Assembly: GCF_047511655.1 (NCBI RefSeq)
Contig: NC_133402.1
Location: 67,956,951 to 68,020,950 of the forward strand
From: Castor canadensis
Taxonomy: Eukaryota; Chordata; Mammalia; Rodentia; Castoridae
Length of the DNA stretch: 64,000 bases
Reading direction: 5' to 3'
The notes beneath the pieces were generated by a model, which worked only from the letters and a program-made list of their open reading frames with translations, was not told where the DNA came from and made no database searches. Each line of letters starts with the position of its first letter. Within the stretch, counting starts at the first letter, position 1. Shown in pieces: positions 11,441-22,796 of this stretch. The position numbers and the translations under genes were made by a program.

Positions 11441-12734
11441 CAGAAGTCTAACAAAAAGTTAATGAGTCTATTATAATTTCATTTCTAATTTGACATATAT
11501 TTTTACAGAAGTGTTGCAGCACTGGCCTCCAAAATTTAACCATAAAAAACCAGAGTATGAGCCGATTCTGCACACCTGTAAGGAATACAGTCAAACCATA
11601 CTCAGAGTTCACCAGCGTCAGGTACAATAATGCATGTCAGGATCACCACTGACTTGTTTTCTGTTCAATTCCCACAAATGCATGTCAGCAATTAGTGTAT
11701 ATAAATCATGAACAATTCATTTCCTAGGTGCACGAAAGAACAGTCACGAACAATTACTCATGATTTTCACTAGTGAACTTGTCTCTGGACCATTCCCCAG
11801 ACCTGGTGAAGCTTTACGAGCACTGAACATAACATCCTTTCACCATACCAGGGAGGTCTCCCTCTTACACCTCAGGAGATCTTAGCCAGATACCTGATCT
11901 ATCATGGCCACAGGAGACAGAATATTCCAGATCTTCTTGTACCATTTATGATACTCCCACTCTGCAGTTGTAATTTTTTGTGAACATTTGGTTTACACAA
12001 AGTATGAGAAGAAAGAAATCATTTCAAAATGGTTGTTATATTGGAGTGAAATGGTGGAAAAGGAAGAGGATTAGGGAGGGATAGCAAGAAGAGATGTATG
12101 TAGAGAGACTTTGGTAAAGCCATCAACGTTTGTGCCAGAGCTGTTGAAGAAATGTCCTTCAGCTGTGTCCCTCACTCTGCCTCTAAGCCCTGCCATTGTC
12201 CTCAACGTGAGACTTGGTCCTGTGTTTCCCCTGATCAACCTGTCACTCTGTCAATTAAAATTTGCCATCAAAAAAACTTTTACCAATTGCTAGCCGTGTA
12301 TGCCCATTGGACCTAAACCAGCTACTCTTCCCATCCTTTTATACTCTGAACTAAATCATGTGTGAAAATTACCTTTTATTGACTTTGCTGAGTGCCTTAT
12401 ACAAACAAGCAAAGGCCGATATCCACTGCTCACGGCCAAAATCGTCCTCTGTCCCATCTGTTGGATGCACATATCATTAAGACTTTTATTAGCCTCAGAA
12501 ATAGAGAACTCGTTTTATAGTGTGAGCTAAAAACCTACAAAAGACCTTGAAACAGCTCATCTTGTCCTGGAAACCACTGTGTCTGAACAAATGTTACCAA
12601 CAACTCAGGTTGGCATCAATATTACAATAAAACTGCCCCCAAATGAAAGCACCACCATGTAAATCCATGTTTGTAAATTCATGCTTCCCATTCAACTGTA
12701 TATTACTGCCCCTCCAAAAAAATGGAGGCTTCTT
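11441..12734. other. Intergenic DNA, no gene seen
   Basis: No recognisable repeat or exon. The short frames are unremarkable. Confidence 0.4.
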
Positions 12735-12749
12735 AAAAGTACAGGTCTT

Positions 12750-13555
12750 TTTTTAATTATCATATTATTATTGTACTGGGGTACATTGTGACATTTACAA
12801 AAATTCTTACAATACATCTATCATAGTTGAATTCACTCCCTCCATCATTCTTTATCCCCCTCTCCTCCCATTCCTGGAATAGTTTCAACAGGTCTCATTT
12901 TTCCATTTACATACATGAGTACATAATATTCTACCACATTCACCCTCCCTCACCCTTTCCTTATGTCTTCCCCCTCCCACTGTACAGTTCCCAGACAGGA
13001 ACTGTTTTGCCCTCCTGTTCTCCATTTTTTAAAAAAAGACATTTTTGTTTGTTTAAGATAGCTATACAGAGAGTTTCATGATGACACTCCCATGTACATA
13101 TGTATTATAACCCTAATTGATTCATCCCCTCTTTTTTTCTTCTTTCTACCTTAGTCACCTTCTTATGGTGATTTCAACCAGTTTAAAAATTCCACATTCA
13201 CAGAAGCTGGTAGAGTGGCTCAAGTGGTAAGAGCGCCTTCCTAGCAAGCCTGAGACTATGAGTTCAAACCTCAGTGCTTCCAAAGGGGGGGAGAAAAGCA
13301 AACAATATTCATTCTTGTGTAAAAAGTATATCAGCCATATTCACCTTCTCAACTTCCTTCTTTTACCCTCCTTCTCCTGTTAGTGACCTCCCCATAGCAT
13401 GACCTATTTTTCATAAGACTGCTGCATTTGTACTGTGTCCATCTCCCACATATGAGAGCAAACATGTGGTCTTTGTCTTTCTGAGCCTGGCTAACTTCCC
13501 TTACCATGATGTCCTCCAATTCCATCCATTTGCCTGCAAACCACATGGTTTCAAG
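12750..13555 (-). mobile_element. Older LINE-1 3' fragment with nested ID SINE
   Basis: Antisense L1 3' UTR of the type seen at 6110, running into the ORF2 C-terminal region ('tccaattccatccatttgcc'). The 15-bp target-site duplication aaaagtacaggtctt is perfect (12735-12749 and 13556-13570). An ID SINE lies inside it at 13202-13295. Confidence 0.9.
13202..13295 (+). mobile_element. ID-type SINE nested in an L1
   Basis: The sequence has 'gtggctcaagtggtaagagc' and 'gagttcaaacctcag' motifs, inserted in the L1 fragment at 12750. The nesting shows that the ID copy is younger than that L1. Confidence 0.85.
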
Positions 13556-13639
13556 AAAAGTACAGGTCTTGAGGAAAGAATAGGAAAATTTATTCTTCAG
13601 GTTATTCTAATTTGGTAAGAAATGTCTGAGAAGGACACA

Positions 13640-13920
13640 GCATTTCGGTTAGAGGGAAGAACCAGCCCCAGCAATTTGCTGTACATCATAGTGGCGACAA
13701 ATAATCAAATTAATAAACAAATTACACGCTTGAAATTGCTAGAACAATACACTGTAAATGTTCTCCCCACAAAAAAATTGATAAGTACACGAGATAATAG
13801 TATGTTAAATGGCTTGATCTAGCTGCTCCATATATATGTCTACTGAAATGTCACATTGTACACCATAAACATATAGACATATATATAATTTTTACTTGTT
13901 AATTAGAAATTAATGAAAGG
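13640..13920 (+). mobile_element. Ancient LINE-1 3' end
   Basis: It ends in the old L1 signature 'cattgtacaccataaacata', followed by a Tyr/AT-rich tail and 'gttaattagaaatta'. It is diverged and has no coding content. Confidence 0.6.
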
Positions 13921-13950
13921 AAAAAACCTTCAGAAACGTAAGGAAAACAA

Positions 13951-14272
13951 TTTCTTTTTTTTTTTTTTTTGGCAGTACAAGGGTTTGAACTCAGGGCCTC
14001 TCACTTACTTGAGCCATGCCTCTTAGACCTTTTTTTGCTTCCATTACTTTCCAGATAGGGTCTTGTATTTTCCTAGGACTCACCTGGATAGCAATCCTCC
14101 TATCCTTCCACGTAGCTGGGATTATAGGTGCACACAACCAAATGTACCTTTTATTGGTTGAAATAGGATCTCACTAACTTTTTGACCAGACCAGACAGGA
14201 TACTCCATGATACTCCTATTTATGCCTCCTGAGCAGCTGGAATGGCAAGAGTGAGCCACTGCACCTAGCCAG
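13951..14272 (-). mobile_element. Three-module SINE (B1-B1-ID), minus strand
   Basis: Poly-T is followed by the antisense ID module ('gtttgaactcagggcctc') and two antisense B1-like modules, ending 'gagccactgcacctagcc'. The flanks share aggaaa. It is the same family as 1291-1618. Confidence 0.75.
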
Positions 14273-14276
14273 GAAA

Positions 14277-16819
14277 TGTAAGTTCTTAAATTAGCCACTA
14301 TGAAGTAAAGACAAGGCGTCAAGAGCCATCATCAGAAGAAACTGAGAACATCCTAAGAAATGGAAAAGCTGTAAGAGGCTTACCCACTAGGAGCCCAGGG
14401 ACAAGTAATGATCTTTTTCCAGAAGAAGAGAATAAAATCATGGAAGTCTAATATGGCTTTTTACAGTTCTGCTTACAATTACACACTAAACAATTTACCC
14501 CTTGTGGCTGAGTTCCTAAAGCCTGCTGAGATGTTGCACTTGGAGAGGCAAGAGCATGCTGGCTCTTCTTCTGTTGTGCTTTATTTTTATTTAAAAAAAA
14601 ACTTACAGCAACTTTAAAACATTCACTTTTGCTGATTTTTACTCTTTCCAAGGAAGTACAACAGCATGGATGAACATTTGTCCAATGTTTGCAGTAGGTC
14701 TGGCAATAAAAAACAATGGTTTAGGTATTCATGCCCAGTCAATGTCCTGTGGGCTGGAATTCGTAAAATAGAGCAGCAGATGGCAAACCTAAATTTAATT
14801 TGCTGTTTGATTTATCCTTGTGTTACCACTCTGAAATGCAGATGCTGAATGTGTGCCTAATGCTGTTAGAGAACGTAAGACCAGGCTCCCAGCAAGTTTA
14901 TCATGTCATCTGATCCAGACTATCAGTCCTTAGAAGGGAAGCTGTGGTCATCCCCAGAGGCCTCCCCTCCAACTAAGCAGGACCTGTTAACAGCCAATGG
15001 CCCGGTTGTCAGGGATGATATTACATGTGGTTTGGCATGGCAGAAAAGTCAAACCAGAGGCCATCAAGGGTTGTCCTTTTTCTGTTCTAATTTGAAACTA
15101 AAGGAGATGTGTTTGTGTATTTCAGCCTTACGTCAGTCACGATGTTCCCTGAGTGTTACCATCACTATTCCTTGTGGATTCTTCTCTTAAATCCTTTGCA
15201 TCTTTGTCCATTAGTATGTAACTGATGATCATCACACCAAACTTCTGGACCACCGTTTTCCAAATGAAAACATCTTAGGTCTGTGTTACAGCTCTTCAGC
15301 TGTCAAATAGCTCCTTCTGCTGCCATGTTTAGCCAACTTGCCTCCAAGTCAGATGGATGTTGGGAGAGGCTCACAGTGCTGCACAATCAGGTAATAAATT
15401 GGGAAGCAGCCCAATCATTCCTGCTTTCAGAAACCAAAACTCTAAGGTCAAAGGACACTGAACAACCAAGGGTTCTGTAATCATCTTTGAAATCCCAAAC
15501 AAAATGTCAATTTAGCAAGATTCTCAGAGTTTTTGGAAGGATTTTATGACTTAAAAGCCTGGCTATATAATGCCTAATGTTCAAATATTAAAGTATTTTG
15601 CTCCTAATGGATGAAATACCTAATGCCTACCCTACTGATCACATTTCTGAGTACTCAAATGTCAATTACTTCAAATGAATCTAGGAGAATCTGATGTCAA
15701 GCTGTCTCTCTCGAGTGTCTATCTGAGTGCCCATCATAGGCTTCGCCTGTGAAATTACCTCATATTGATACAGTAGGAAGGAACATGAGCACCCAATGAC
15801 TCAGAATCTGGAAAAAAAATCAATTTTTTTTCCAGATGGCCAAAGGACAGCATCAGCCACATTACCTGTGTGCCTGGGAGTTGCCCTTCCAAACCAATTT
15901 TAGGAATAAATTGAAATTGAATTGGAGCCACACAAAGCAGAACTCAGACTTTTTTGAAGATTCACATCAGGTAAATAGTAAACAGGTTGTCAGAAATATC
16001 AACAATTGCATTGATTTTGTGTGTCCAACTCCTCCCCATATGGCAGTTTATATGATTAATGTTTATTTATTAAAAACCTGCCCTTTTCTCAAAAGGCTTA
16101 AGGGGCTTTAATGTTCCACCATAGCATTTTAAGAATAACAATAGTCATTTATTACTTTATAAATGAGAATAAGAATTTCCCGTATTTTGAATTAAATATT
16201 AAATGTACCTCTTTTTAGAAGTTAAAGATGTTAATATGGAAATATATGTGATTTATTTAGTTAATAACTGAAAATACCCAAGAATTTCCCCTCTAAAATC
16301 TATCACCTAATACACAAACTAAAGATCAAAATAGTGAGATGTTCTACGAGAGTTAACAAAGATAAATGTCGGAACCAAACCAGGTTGATTTATTTGGTAC
16401 CTTTCCAATTTGCCTCCCCACACTTCTGTCCTGATTAATTGCCTTCAGCAAGGAGGTCCTAGTTATGCTGTTTTCTTAATTCCTGTTGATGGAGTGTTGA
16501 TATAAGAACAGAAAGAGAACCAACTGTCTTTTAGCTAACCCATTCTTCATGCATTAATCAATCATAACATGTCCATTTTAATTATCTCCCAAATTCCAAA
16601 TGGAGACACGCTTGCACTTTCCAAATATTTGCAAGATTAAAGATGCTTTCCTTGTTTCAGTAAGGAACTTCAAATTGATGACTCAGGTGGTAAGATTTAT
16701 GGGATAGAGTAGTTGTGTTTATCTCCCAGCTTTCAAAAGTAATGGTGTGCAATTCAGTACCAAACAACATTCCCACCAGAAATACGCAGACTATGTGCAC
16801 TAAAGGTGATAGCCATGTA

Positions 16820-16858
<39 letters not shown>

Positions 16859-17200
16859 GTAGATGTCAGAGAGAAAAGCCAGCCAAGGAAATGTTTATTG
16901 GACCCCTCTTCATATCTATAAAAATGCAGTTTATTTGAATTTTAAGTATAATTACATAAAGTTAATGGGCCATTGGTGCACCTGTATAGCATTTGCAGGT
17001 TGTTTTTGCCCTTCTTGGAGCAATATCAGCAGATCAGATTATGAGTTAATTGTATCCATCAAATGACAGGGAAATTATGGCTTCCTCACAAACTGGACAG
17101 TTCAGTGAAAAAATGTCATAAGGAAAACTGACTGAAGCAATTATCTGCATCCTTGATTGGCTGCAAACAAAACAAAAGCTAACTTCTCTAGCACATAAAA
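14277..17200. other. Intergenic DNA, no gene seen
   Basis: About 2.9 kb with no recognised interspersed repeat apart from a CA microsatellite. Several 60-95-codon frames occur by chance. None shows domain-like sequence or conserved splice signals. Confidence 0.4.
16823..16856. repeat. (CA)n microsatellite
   Basis: About 17 CA units in a row. It produces a repetitive Cys/Val and Thr/His frame on the two strands that should not be read as protein. Confidence 0.97.
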
Positions 17201-17217
17201 TCCAACTGCATTTTTTA
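17201..17217. repeat. Target-site duplication, left copy, of the full-length L1
   Basis: tccaactgcatttttta is identical to 23400-23416. The TTTTTT/A junction fits the nick preference of the L1 endonuclease (TTTT/AA-like). Confidence 0.93.
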
Positions 17218-17241
17218 TTTTTTTTTTTTTTTTTTTTTTTT

Positions 17242-17724
17242 CATTTTTCTTTTATTATTCATATGTGCATACAAGGCTTGGTTCATTTCTCCCCCCTGCC
17301 CCCACCTCCTCCCTTACCACCCACTCCACCCCCTCCCACTCCCCCCTCAATACCCAGCAGAAACTATTTTGCCCTTATCTCTAATTTTGTTGTAGAGAGA
17401 GTATAAGCAATAATAGGAAGGAACAAGGGGTTTTGCTGGTTGAGATAAGGATAGCTATACAGGGCATTGACTCACATTGATTTCCTGTGCGTGGGTGTTA
17501 CCTTCTAGGTTAATTCTTTTTGATCTAACCTTTTCTCTAGTTCCTGGTCCCCTTTTCCTATTGGCCTCAGTTGCTTTAAGGTATCTGCTTTAGTTTCTCT
17601 GCATTAAGGGCAACAAATGCTAGCTAGTTTTTTAGGTGTCTTACCTATCCTCACCCCTCCCTTGTGTGCTCTCGCTTTTATCATGTGCTCATAGTCCAAT
17701 CCCCTTGTTGTGTTTGCCCTTGAT
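17242..17724 (-). promoter_or_regulatory. L1 3' UTR with polyadenylation signal and G-rich tract
   Basis: On the element strand this has an AATAAA near its end and, at 17288-17352, many runs of three or more G's. G-rich 3' UTR tracts able to form quadruplexes are a known L1 feature. The same tract recurs in the copies at 4795, 8615 and 59917. That it folds here is inference. Confidence 0.75.
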
Positions 17725-20700
17725 CTAATGTCCACATATGAGGGAGAACATACGATTTTTGGTCTTTTGAGCCAGGCTAACCTCACTCAGAATGATGTTC
17801 TCCAATTCCATCCATTTACCAGCGAATGATAACATTTCGTTCTTCTTCATGGCTGCATAAAATTCCATTGTGTATAGATACCACATTTTCTTAATCCATT
17901 CGTCAGTGCTGGGACATCTTGGCTGTTTCCATAACTTGGCTATTGTGAATAGTGCCGCAATAAACATGGATGTGCAGGTGCCTCTGGAGTAACAGTCTTT
18001 TGGGTATATCCCCAAGAGTGGTATTGCTGGATCAAATGGTAGATCGATGTCCAGCTTTTTAAGTAGCCTCCAAATTTTTTTCCAGAGTGGTTGTACTAGT
18101 CTACATTCCCACCAACAGTGTAAAAGGGTTCCTTTTTCCCCGCATCCTCGCCAACACCTGTTGTTGGTGGTGTTGCTGATGATGGCTATTCTAACAGGGG
18201 TGAGGTGGAATCTTAGTGTGGTTTTAATTTGCATTTCCTTTATTGCTAGAGATGGTGAGCATTTTTTCATGTGTTTTCTGGCCATTTGAATTTCTTCTTT
18301 TGAGAAAGTTCTGTTTAGTTCACATGCCCATTTCTTTATTGGTTCATTAGTTTTGGGAGAATTTAGTTTTTTAAGTTCCCTGTATATTCTGGTTATCAGT
18401 CCTTTGTCTGATGTATAATTGGCAAATATTTTCTCCCACTCTGTGGGTGTTCTCTTCAGTTTAGAGACCATTTCTTTTGATGAACAGAAGCTTTTTAGTT
18501 TTATGAGGTCCCATTTATCTATGCTATCTCTTAGTTGCTGTGCTGCTGGGGTTTCATTGAGAAAGTTCTTACCTATACCTACTAACTCCAGAGTATTTCC
18601 TACTCTTTCTTGTATCAACTTAAGAGTTTGGGGTCTGATATTAAGATCCTTGATCCATTTTGAGTTAATCTTGGTATAGGGTGATATACATGGATCTAGT
18701 TTCAGTTTTTTGCAGACTGCTAACCAGTTTTCCCAGCAGTTTTTGTTGAAGAGGCTGCTATTTCTCCATCGTATATTTGTAGCTCCTTTGTCAAAGATAA
18801 GTTGCTCATAGTTGTGTGGCTTCATATCTGGATCCTCTATTCTGTTCCACTGGTCTTCATGTCTGTTTTTGTGCCAGTACCATGCTGTTTTTATTGTTAT
18901 TGCTTTGTAATATAGTTTGAAGTCAGGTATTGTGATACCTCCTGCATTGTTCTTTTGACTGAGTATTGCCTTGGCTATTCGTGGCCTCTTGTGTTTCCAT
19001 ATAAATTTCACAGTAGATTTTTCAATCTCTTTAATGAATGTCATTGGAATTTTGATGGGAATTGCATTAAACATGTAGATTACTTTGGGGAGTATCGACA
19101 TTTTTACTATGTTGATTCTACCAATCCATGAGCATGGGAGATCTCTCCACTTTCTATAGTCTTCCTCAATCTCTTTCTTCAGAAGTGTATAGTTTTCCTT
19201 GTAGAGGTCTTTCACATCTTTTGTTAGGTTTACACCTAGGTATTTGATTTTTTTTGAGGCTATTGTAAATGGAATTGTTTTCATACATTCTTTTTCAGTT
19301 TGCTCATTGTTAGTGTATAGAAATGCTAATGATTTTTCTATGTTGATTTTATATCCTGCTACTTTGCTATAGCTATTGATGATGTCTAGAAGCTTCTGAG
19401 TAGAGTTTTTTGGGTCTTTAAGGTATAGGATCATGTCGTCTGCAAATAGGGATATTTTGACAGTTTCTTTACCTATTTGTATTCCTTTTATTCCTTCTTC
19501 TTGCCTAATTGCTCTGGCTAGGAATTCCAGTACTATGTTGAATAGGAGTGGAGATAGTGGGCATCCTTGTCTGGTTCCTGATTTTAGAGGGAACGGTTTT
19601 AATTTTTCTCCGTTAAGTATAATGCTGGCTGTAGGTTTGTCATATATAGCTTTTATAATGTTGAGGAACTTTCCTTCTATTCCTAGTTTTCTTAGAGCTT
19701 TTATCATGAAATGATGTTGGATCTTATCAAAGGCTTTTTCTGCATCTATTGAGATGATCAAGTGGTTTTTGTCTTTGCTTCTGTTAATGTGGTTTATTAC
19801 ATTTATTGATTTTCGTATGTTGAACCACCCCTGCATCCCTGGGATGAAGCCTACCTGGTCGTGGTGGATAATCTTTTTGATGTGTTGCTGAATTCGATTT
19901 GCCATTATTTTGTTGAGGATTTTTGCATCAATGTTCATTAAGGAGATTGGCCTATAGTTCTCCTTTTTGGAGGTGTCTTTGCCTGGTTTTGGGATAAGTG
20001 TAATACTGGCTTCATAAAATGTGTCTGGCAGTTTTCCTTCCCTTTCTATTTCATGGAACAGTTTAAGGAGGGTTGGTATCAGTTCTTCTTTAAAGGTCTG
20101 ATAGAATTCAGCAGAGAATCCATCAGGTCCTGGACTTTTCTTTTTGGGGAGACTCTTGATTGCTGCTTCAATTTCATTTTGTGTTATAGGTCTATTCAGG
20201 TGATTAATTTCCTCTTGGTTCAGTTTTGGATGATCATATGTATCTAGAAATCTGTCCATTTCTTTTAGATTTTCAAATTTATTTGAATATAGGTTTTGAA
20301 AGTAGTCTCTGATGATTTCCTGGACTTCCATGGTGTTTGTTGTTATTTCCCCTTTTGCATTCCTGATTCTACTAATTTGGGTTTTTTCTCTCCTCATTTT
20401 AGTCAGGTTTGCCAGGGGTCTATCGATCTTGTTTATTTTTTCAAAGAACCAACTTTTTGTTTCATTAATTCTTTGTATGGTTTTTTTGGTTTCTATTTCG
20501 TTGATTTCAGCTCTTATTTTTATTATTTCTCTCCTTCTATTTGTTTTGGGATTTGCTTGTTCTTGTTTTTCTAGGAGTTTGAGATGTATCATTAGGTCAT
20601 TGATTTGGGATCTTTCAATCTTTTTAATATATGCACTCATGGCTATAAACTTTCCTCTCAAGACTGCCTTAGCTGTGTCCCATAGGTTCCGGTAGGTTGT

Positions 20701-21543
20701 GTTTTCATTTTCATTGACTTCTAGGAACTTTATAATTTCCTCTTTTATTGCATCGATGATCCATTCTTCATTAAGTAATGAGTTATTTAGTTTCCAGCTG
20801 TTTGCATGTTTTTTGTCTTTACTTTTGTTGTTGAGTTCTACTTTTACTGCATTGTGGTCAGATAGTATGCATGGTATTATTTCTATTTTCTTATATTTGC
20901 TGAGGCTTGCTTTGTGCCCTAGGATATGATCTATTTTGGAGAAGGTTCCATGGGCTGCTGAGAAGAATGTATATTGTGTAGAGGTTGGATGAAATGTTCT
21001 GTAGACATCTACTAGGTCCACTTGATCTATTGCATATTTTAGATCTTGGATTTCTTTATTGAGTTTTTGTTTGGATGACCTATCTATTGATGATAATGGA
21101 GTGTTAAAGTCTCCCACAACCACTGTGTTGGCGTTTATATATGCTTTTAGGTCTTTTAGGGTATGTTTGATGAAATTGGGTGCGTTGACATTGGGTGCGT
21201 ACAGATTGATGATTATTATTTCCTTTTGGTCTATTTCCCCTTTTATTAGTATGGAATGTCCTTCTTTGTCTCGTTTGATCAATGTAGGTTTGAAGTCTAC
21301 TTTGTCAGAGATAAGTATTGCTACTCCTGCTTGTTTTCGGGGGCCATTGGCTTGGTAAATCTTCTTCCAGCCTTTCATCCTAAGCATATGCTTATTTCTG
21401 TCGGTGAGATGAGTCTCCTGTAAGCAACAAATTGTTGGATCTTCTTTTTTAATCCATTTTGTCAAACGGTGTCTTTTGATGGGTGAATTAAGTCCATTAA
21501 CATTAAGTGTTAGTACTGATAGGTATGTGGTGATTCCTGCCAT
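17725..21543 (-). CDS. LINE-1 ORF2 protein (endonuclease/reverse transcriptase)
   Basis: The enzyme nicks target DNA and reverse-transcribes L1 RNA at the nick. The frame is 1272 aa against 1275 in human L1. The N-terminal endonuclease retains N14, E43, Y115, D145, N147, T192, D205, S228, D229 and H230 at the human positions. The reverse transcriptase retains D600 and the FADD box (700-703). The C-terminal CX3CX7HX4C knuckle is at C1130, C1134, H1142 and C1147. It is three codons shorter than human ORF2 because of a deletion after residue 1184, where the copy at 59917 has Asp-Thr-Gly. Translation presumably follows ORF1 by reinitiation across the 50-nt spacer. The start is the first ATG after that spacer and matches the known N-terminus. 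Confidence 0.96.
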   Translation of the reverse strand: MAGITTYLSVLTLNVNGLNSPIKRHRLTKWIKKEDPTICCLQETHLTDRNKHMLRMKGWKKIYQANGPRKQAGVAILISDKVDFKPTLIKRDKEGHSILIKGEIDQKEIIIINLYAPNVNAPNFIKHTLKDLKAYINANTVVVGDFNTPLSSIDRSSKQKLNKEIQDLKYAIDQVDLVDVYRTFHPTSTQYTFFSAAHGTFSKIDHILGHKASLSKYKKIEIIPCILSDHNAVKVELNNKSKDKKHANSWKLNNSLLNEEWIIDAIKEEIIKFLEVNENENTTYRNLWDTAKAVLRGKFIAMSAYIKKIERSQINDLMIHLKLLEKQEQANPKTNRRREIIKIRAEINEIETKKTIQRINETKSWFFEKINKIDRPLANLTKMRREKTQISRIRNAKGEITTNTMEVQEIIRDYFQNLYSNKFENLKEMDRFLDTYDHPKLNQEEINHLNRPITQNEIEAAIKSLPKKKSPGPDGFSAEFYQTFKEELIPTLLKLFHEIEREGKLPDTFYEASITLIPKPGKDTSKKENYRPISLMNIDAKILNKIMANRIQQHIKKIIHHDQVGFIPGMQGWFNIRKSINVINHINRSKDKNHLIISIDAEKAFDKIQHHFMIKALRKLGIEGKFLNIIKAIYDKPTASIILNGEKLKPFPLKSGTRQGCPLSPLLFNIVLEFLARAIRQEEGIKGIQIGKETVKISLFADDMILYLKDPKNSTQKLLDIINSYSKVAGYKINIEKSLAFLYTNNEQTEKECMKTIPFTIASKKIKYLGVNLTKDVKDLYKENYTLLKKEIEEDYRKWRDLPCSWIGRINIVKMSILPKVIYMFNAIPIKIPMTFIKEIEKSTVKFIWKHKRPRIAKAILSQKNNAGGITIPDFKLYYKAITIKTAWYWHKNRHEDQWNRIEDPDMKPHNYEQLIFDKGATNIRWRNSSLFNKNCWENWLAVCKKLKLDPCISPYTKINSKWIKDLNIRPQTLKLIQERVGNTLELVGIGKNFLNETPAAQQLRDSIDKWDLIKLKSFCSSKEMVSKLKRTPTEWEKIFANYTSDKGLITRIYRELKKLNSPKTNEPIKKWACELNRTFSKEEIQMARKHMKKCSPSLAIKEMQIKTTLRFHLTPVRIAIISNTTNNRCWRGCGEKGTLLHCWWECRLVQPLWKKIWRLLKKLDIDLPFDPAIPLLGIYPKDCYSRGTCTSMFIAALFTIAKLWKQPRCPSTDEWIKKMWYLYTMEFYAAMKKNEMLSFAGKWMELENIILSEVSLAQKTKNRMFSLICGH

Positions 21544-21593
21544 TTAGTTATCTTAGTTGTTTGAAGGTTTGATTGTGTGTACCTAACTTGATG

Positions 21594-22796
21594 TTACTCT
21601 CTACTGTCTTGCTTTTTCTTTTCCTGTGGTTTGGTGCTGCCTGCCTTTTCATGGTTAAGTTGGGTGTCACTTTCTGTGTGCAGGATCCCTTGCAGAATCT
21701 TTTGTAATGGTGGCTTTGTGGTCACATATTGTTTTAGTTTCTGCTTATCATGGAAGACTTTTATTGCTCCATCTATTTTGAATGATAGCTTTGCTGGGTA
21801 GAGTATCCTGGGGTTGAAGTTATTTTCATTCAGTGCCCGGAAGATCTCACCCCACGCTCTTCTTGCTTTTAATGTTTCTGTTGAGAAGTCTGCTGTGATT
21901 TTGATGGGTTTACCTTTGTATGTTACTTGTTTTTTCTCTCTTGCAGCCTTCAATATTCTTTCCTTAGTTTCTGAACTTGTTGTTTTAATGATGATATGTC
22001 GTGGAGTAGTTCTATTTTGATCTGGTCTGTTTGGTGTCCTGGAGGCCTCTTGCATTTGTATGGGAATATCTTTCTCTAGATTTGGGAAATTTTCCGTTAT
22101 TATTTTGTTGACTATATTACGCATTCCCTTCGCTTGCACCTCTTCTCCTTCTTCGATGCCCATGATTCTCAAGTTTGGTCTTTTGATGGAGTCGGTGAGT
22201 TCTTGCATTTTCTTTTCACAGGTCTTGAGTTGTTTAATTAATAGTTCTTCGGTTTTTCCTTTAATTACCATTTCATCTTCAAGTTCTGAGATTCTGTCTT
22301 CTGTTTGTTCTATTCTGCTGGATTGGCCTTCCGTTTTGTTTTGCAGTTCTGTTTCGTTCTTTTTTCTGAGGTTTTCCATATCCTGGCTGTTTTCTTCTTT
22401 ATTGTTGTCTATTTTTGTCCTGAGTTCATTTATCCATTTATTCATTGTGTTCTCTCTTTCACTTTGGTGTTTATACAGTGCTTCTATGGTTTCCTTTATT
22501 TCTTCTTTTGCTTTTTCAAATTCTCTATTTTTATTGTCTTGGAATTTCTTGAGTGTCTCCTGTACATTTTGGTTGACCCTATCCAGTATCATCTCTATAA
22601 AATTCTCATTGAGTACTTGTAGTATGTCTTCTTTTAAATTATTCTTGTAGGCTTCATTGGGTCCTTTGGCATAGTTTATCTTCATTTTGTTGGAGTCTGG
22701 CTCTGAGTTTCTGTTCTCTTCATTCCCCTCTGGTTCCTGTACTAATTTTTTGCTGTGGGGAAACTGGTTTCCTTGTTTTTTCTGTCTTCCTGTCAT
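21594..22796 (-). CDS. LINE-1 ORF1 protein (RNA-binding chaperone)
   Basis: This trimeric nucleic-acid chaperone coats L1 RNA in the cytoplasm. I start at the Met followed by TGRQKKQ, which resembles the basic start of human ORF1p, giving 400 aa. It has a charged N-terminus (1-50), a long coiled coil with heptad-like Leu/Ile spacing (about 50-205), an RRM-type domain beginning at KRPNLRI (205-211), and a C-terminal domain with KGKPIKITADFS (294-305) and YPAKLSF (333-339). The frame stays open for 60 more codons upstream, to an ATG at 22976, adding a hydrophobic stretch. I regard that extension as 5' UTR. No inactivating change is visible. Confidence 0.93.
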   Translation of the reverse strand: MTGRQKKQGNQFPHSKKLVQEPEGNEENRNSEPDSNKMKINYAKGPNEAYKNNLKEDILQVLNENFIEMILDRVNQNVQETLKKFQDNKNREFEKAKEEIKETIEALYKHQSERENTMNKWINELRTKIDNNKEENSQDMENLRKKNETELQNKTEGQSSRIEQTEDRISELEDEMVIKGKTEELLIKQLKTCEKKMQELTDSIKRPNLRIMGIEEGEEVQAKGMRNIVNKIITENFPNLEKDIPIQMQEASRTPNRPDQNRTTPRHIIIKTTSSETKERILKAAREKKQVTYKGKPIKITADFSTETLKARRAWGEIFRALNENNFNPRILYPAKLSFKIDGAIKVFHDKQKLKQYVTTKPPLQKILQGILHTESDTQLNHEKAGSTKPQEKKKQDSRE

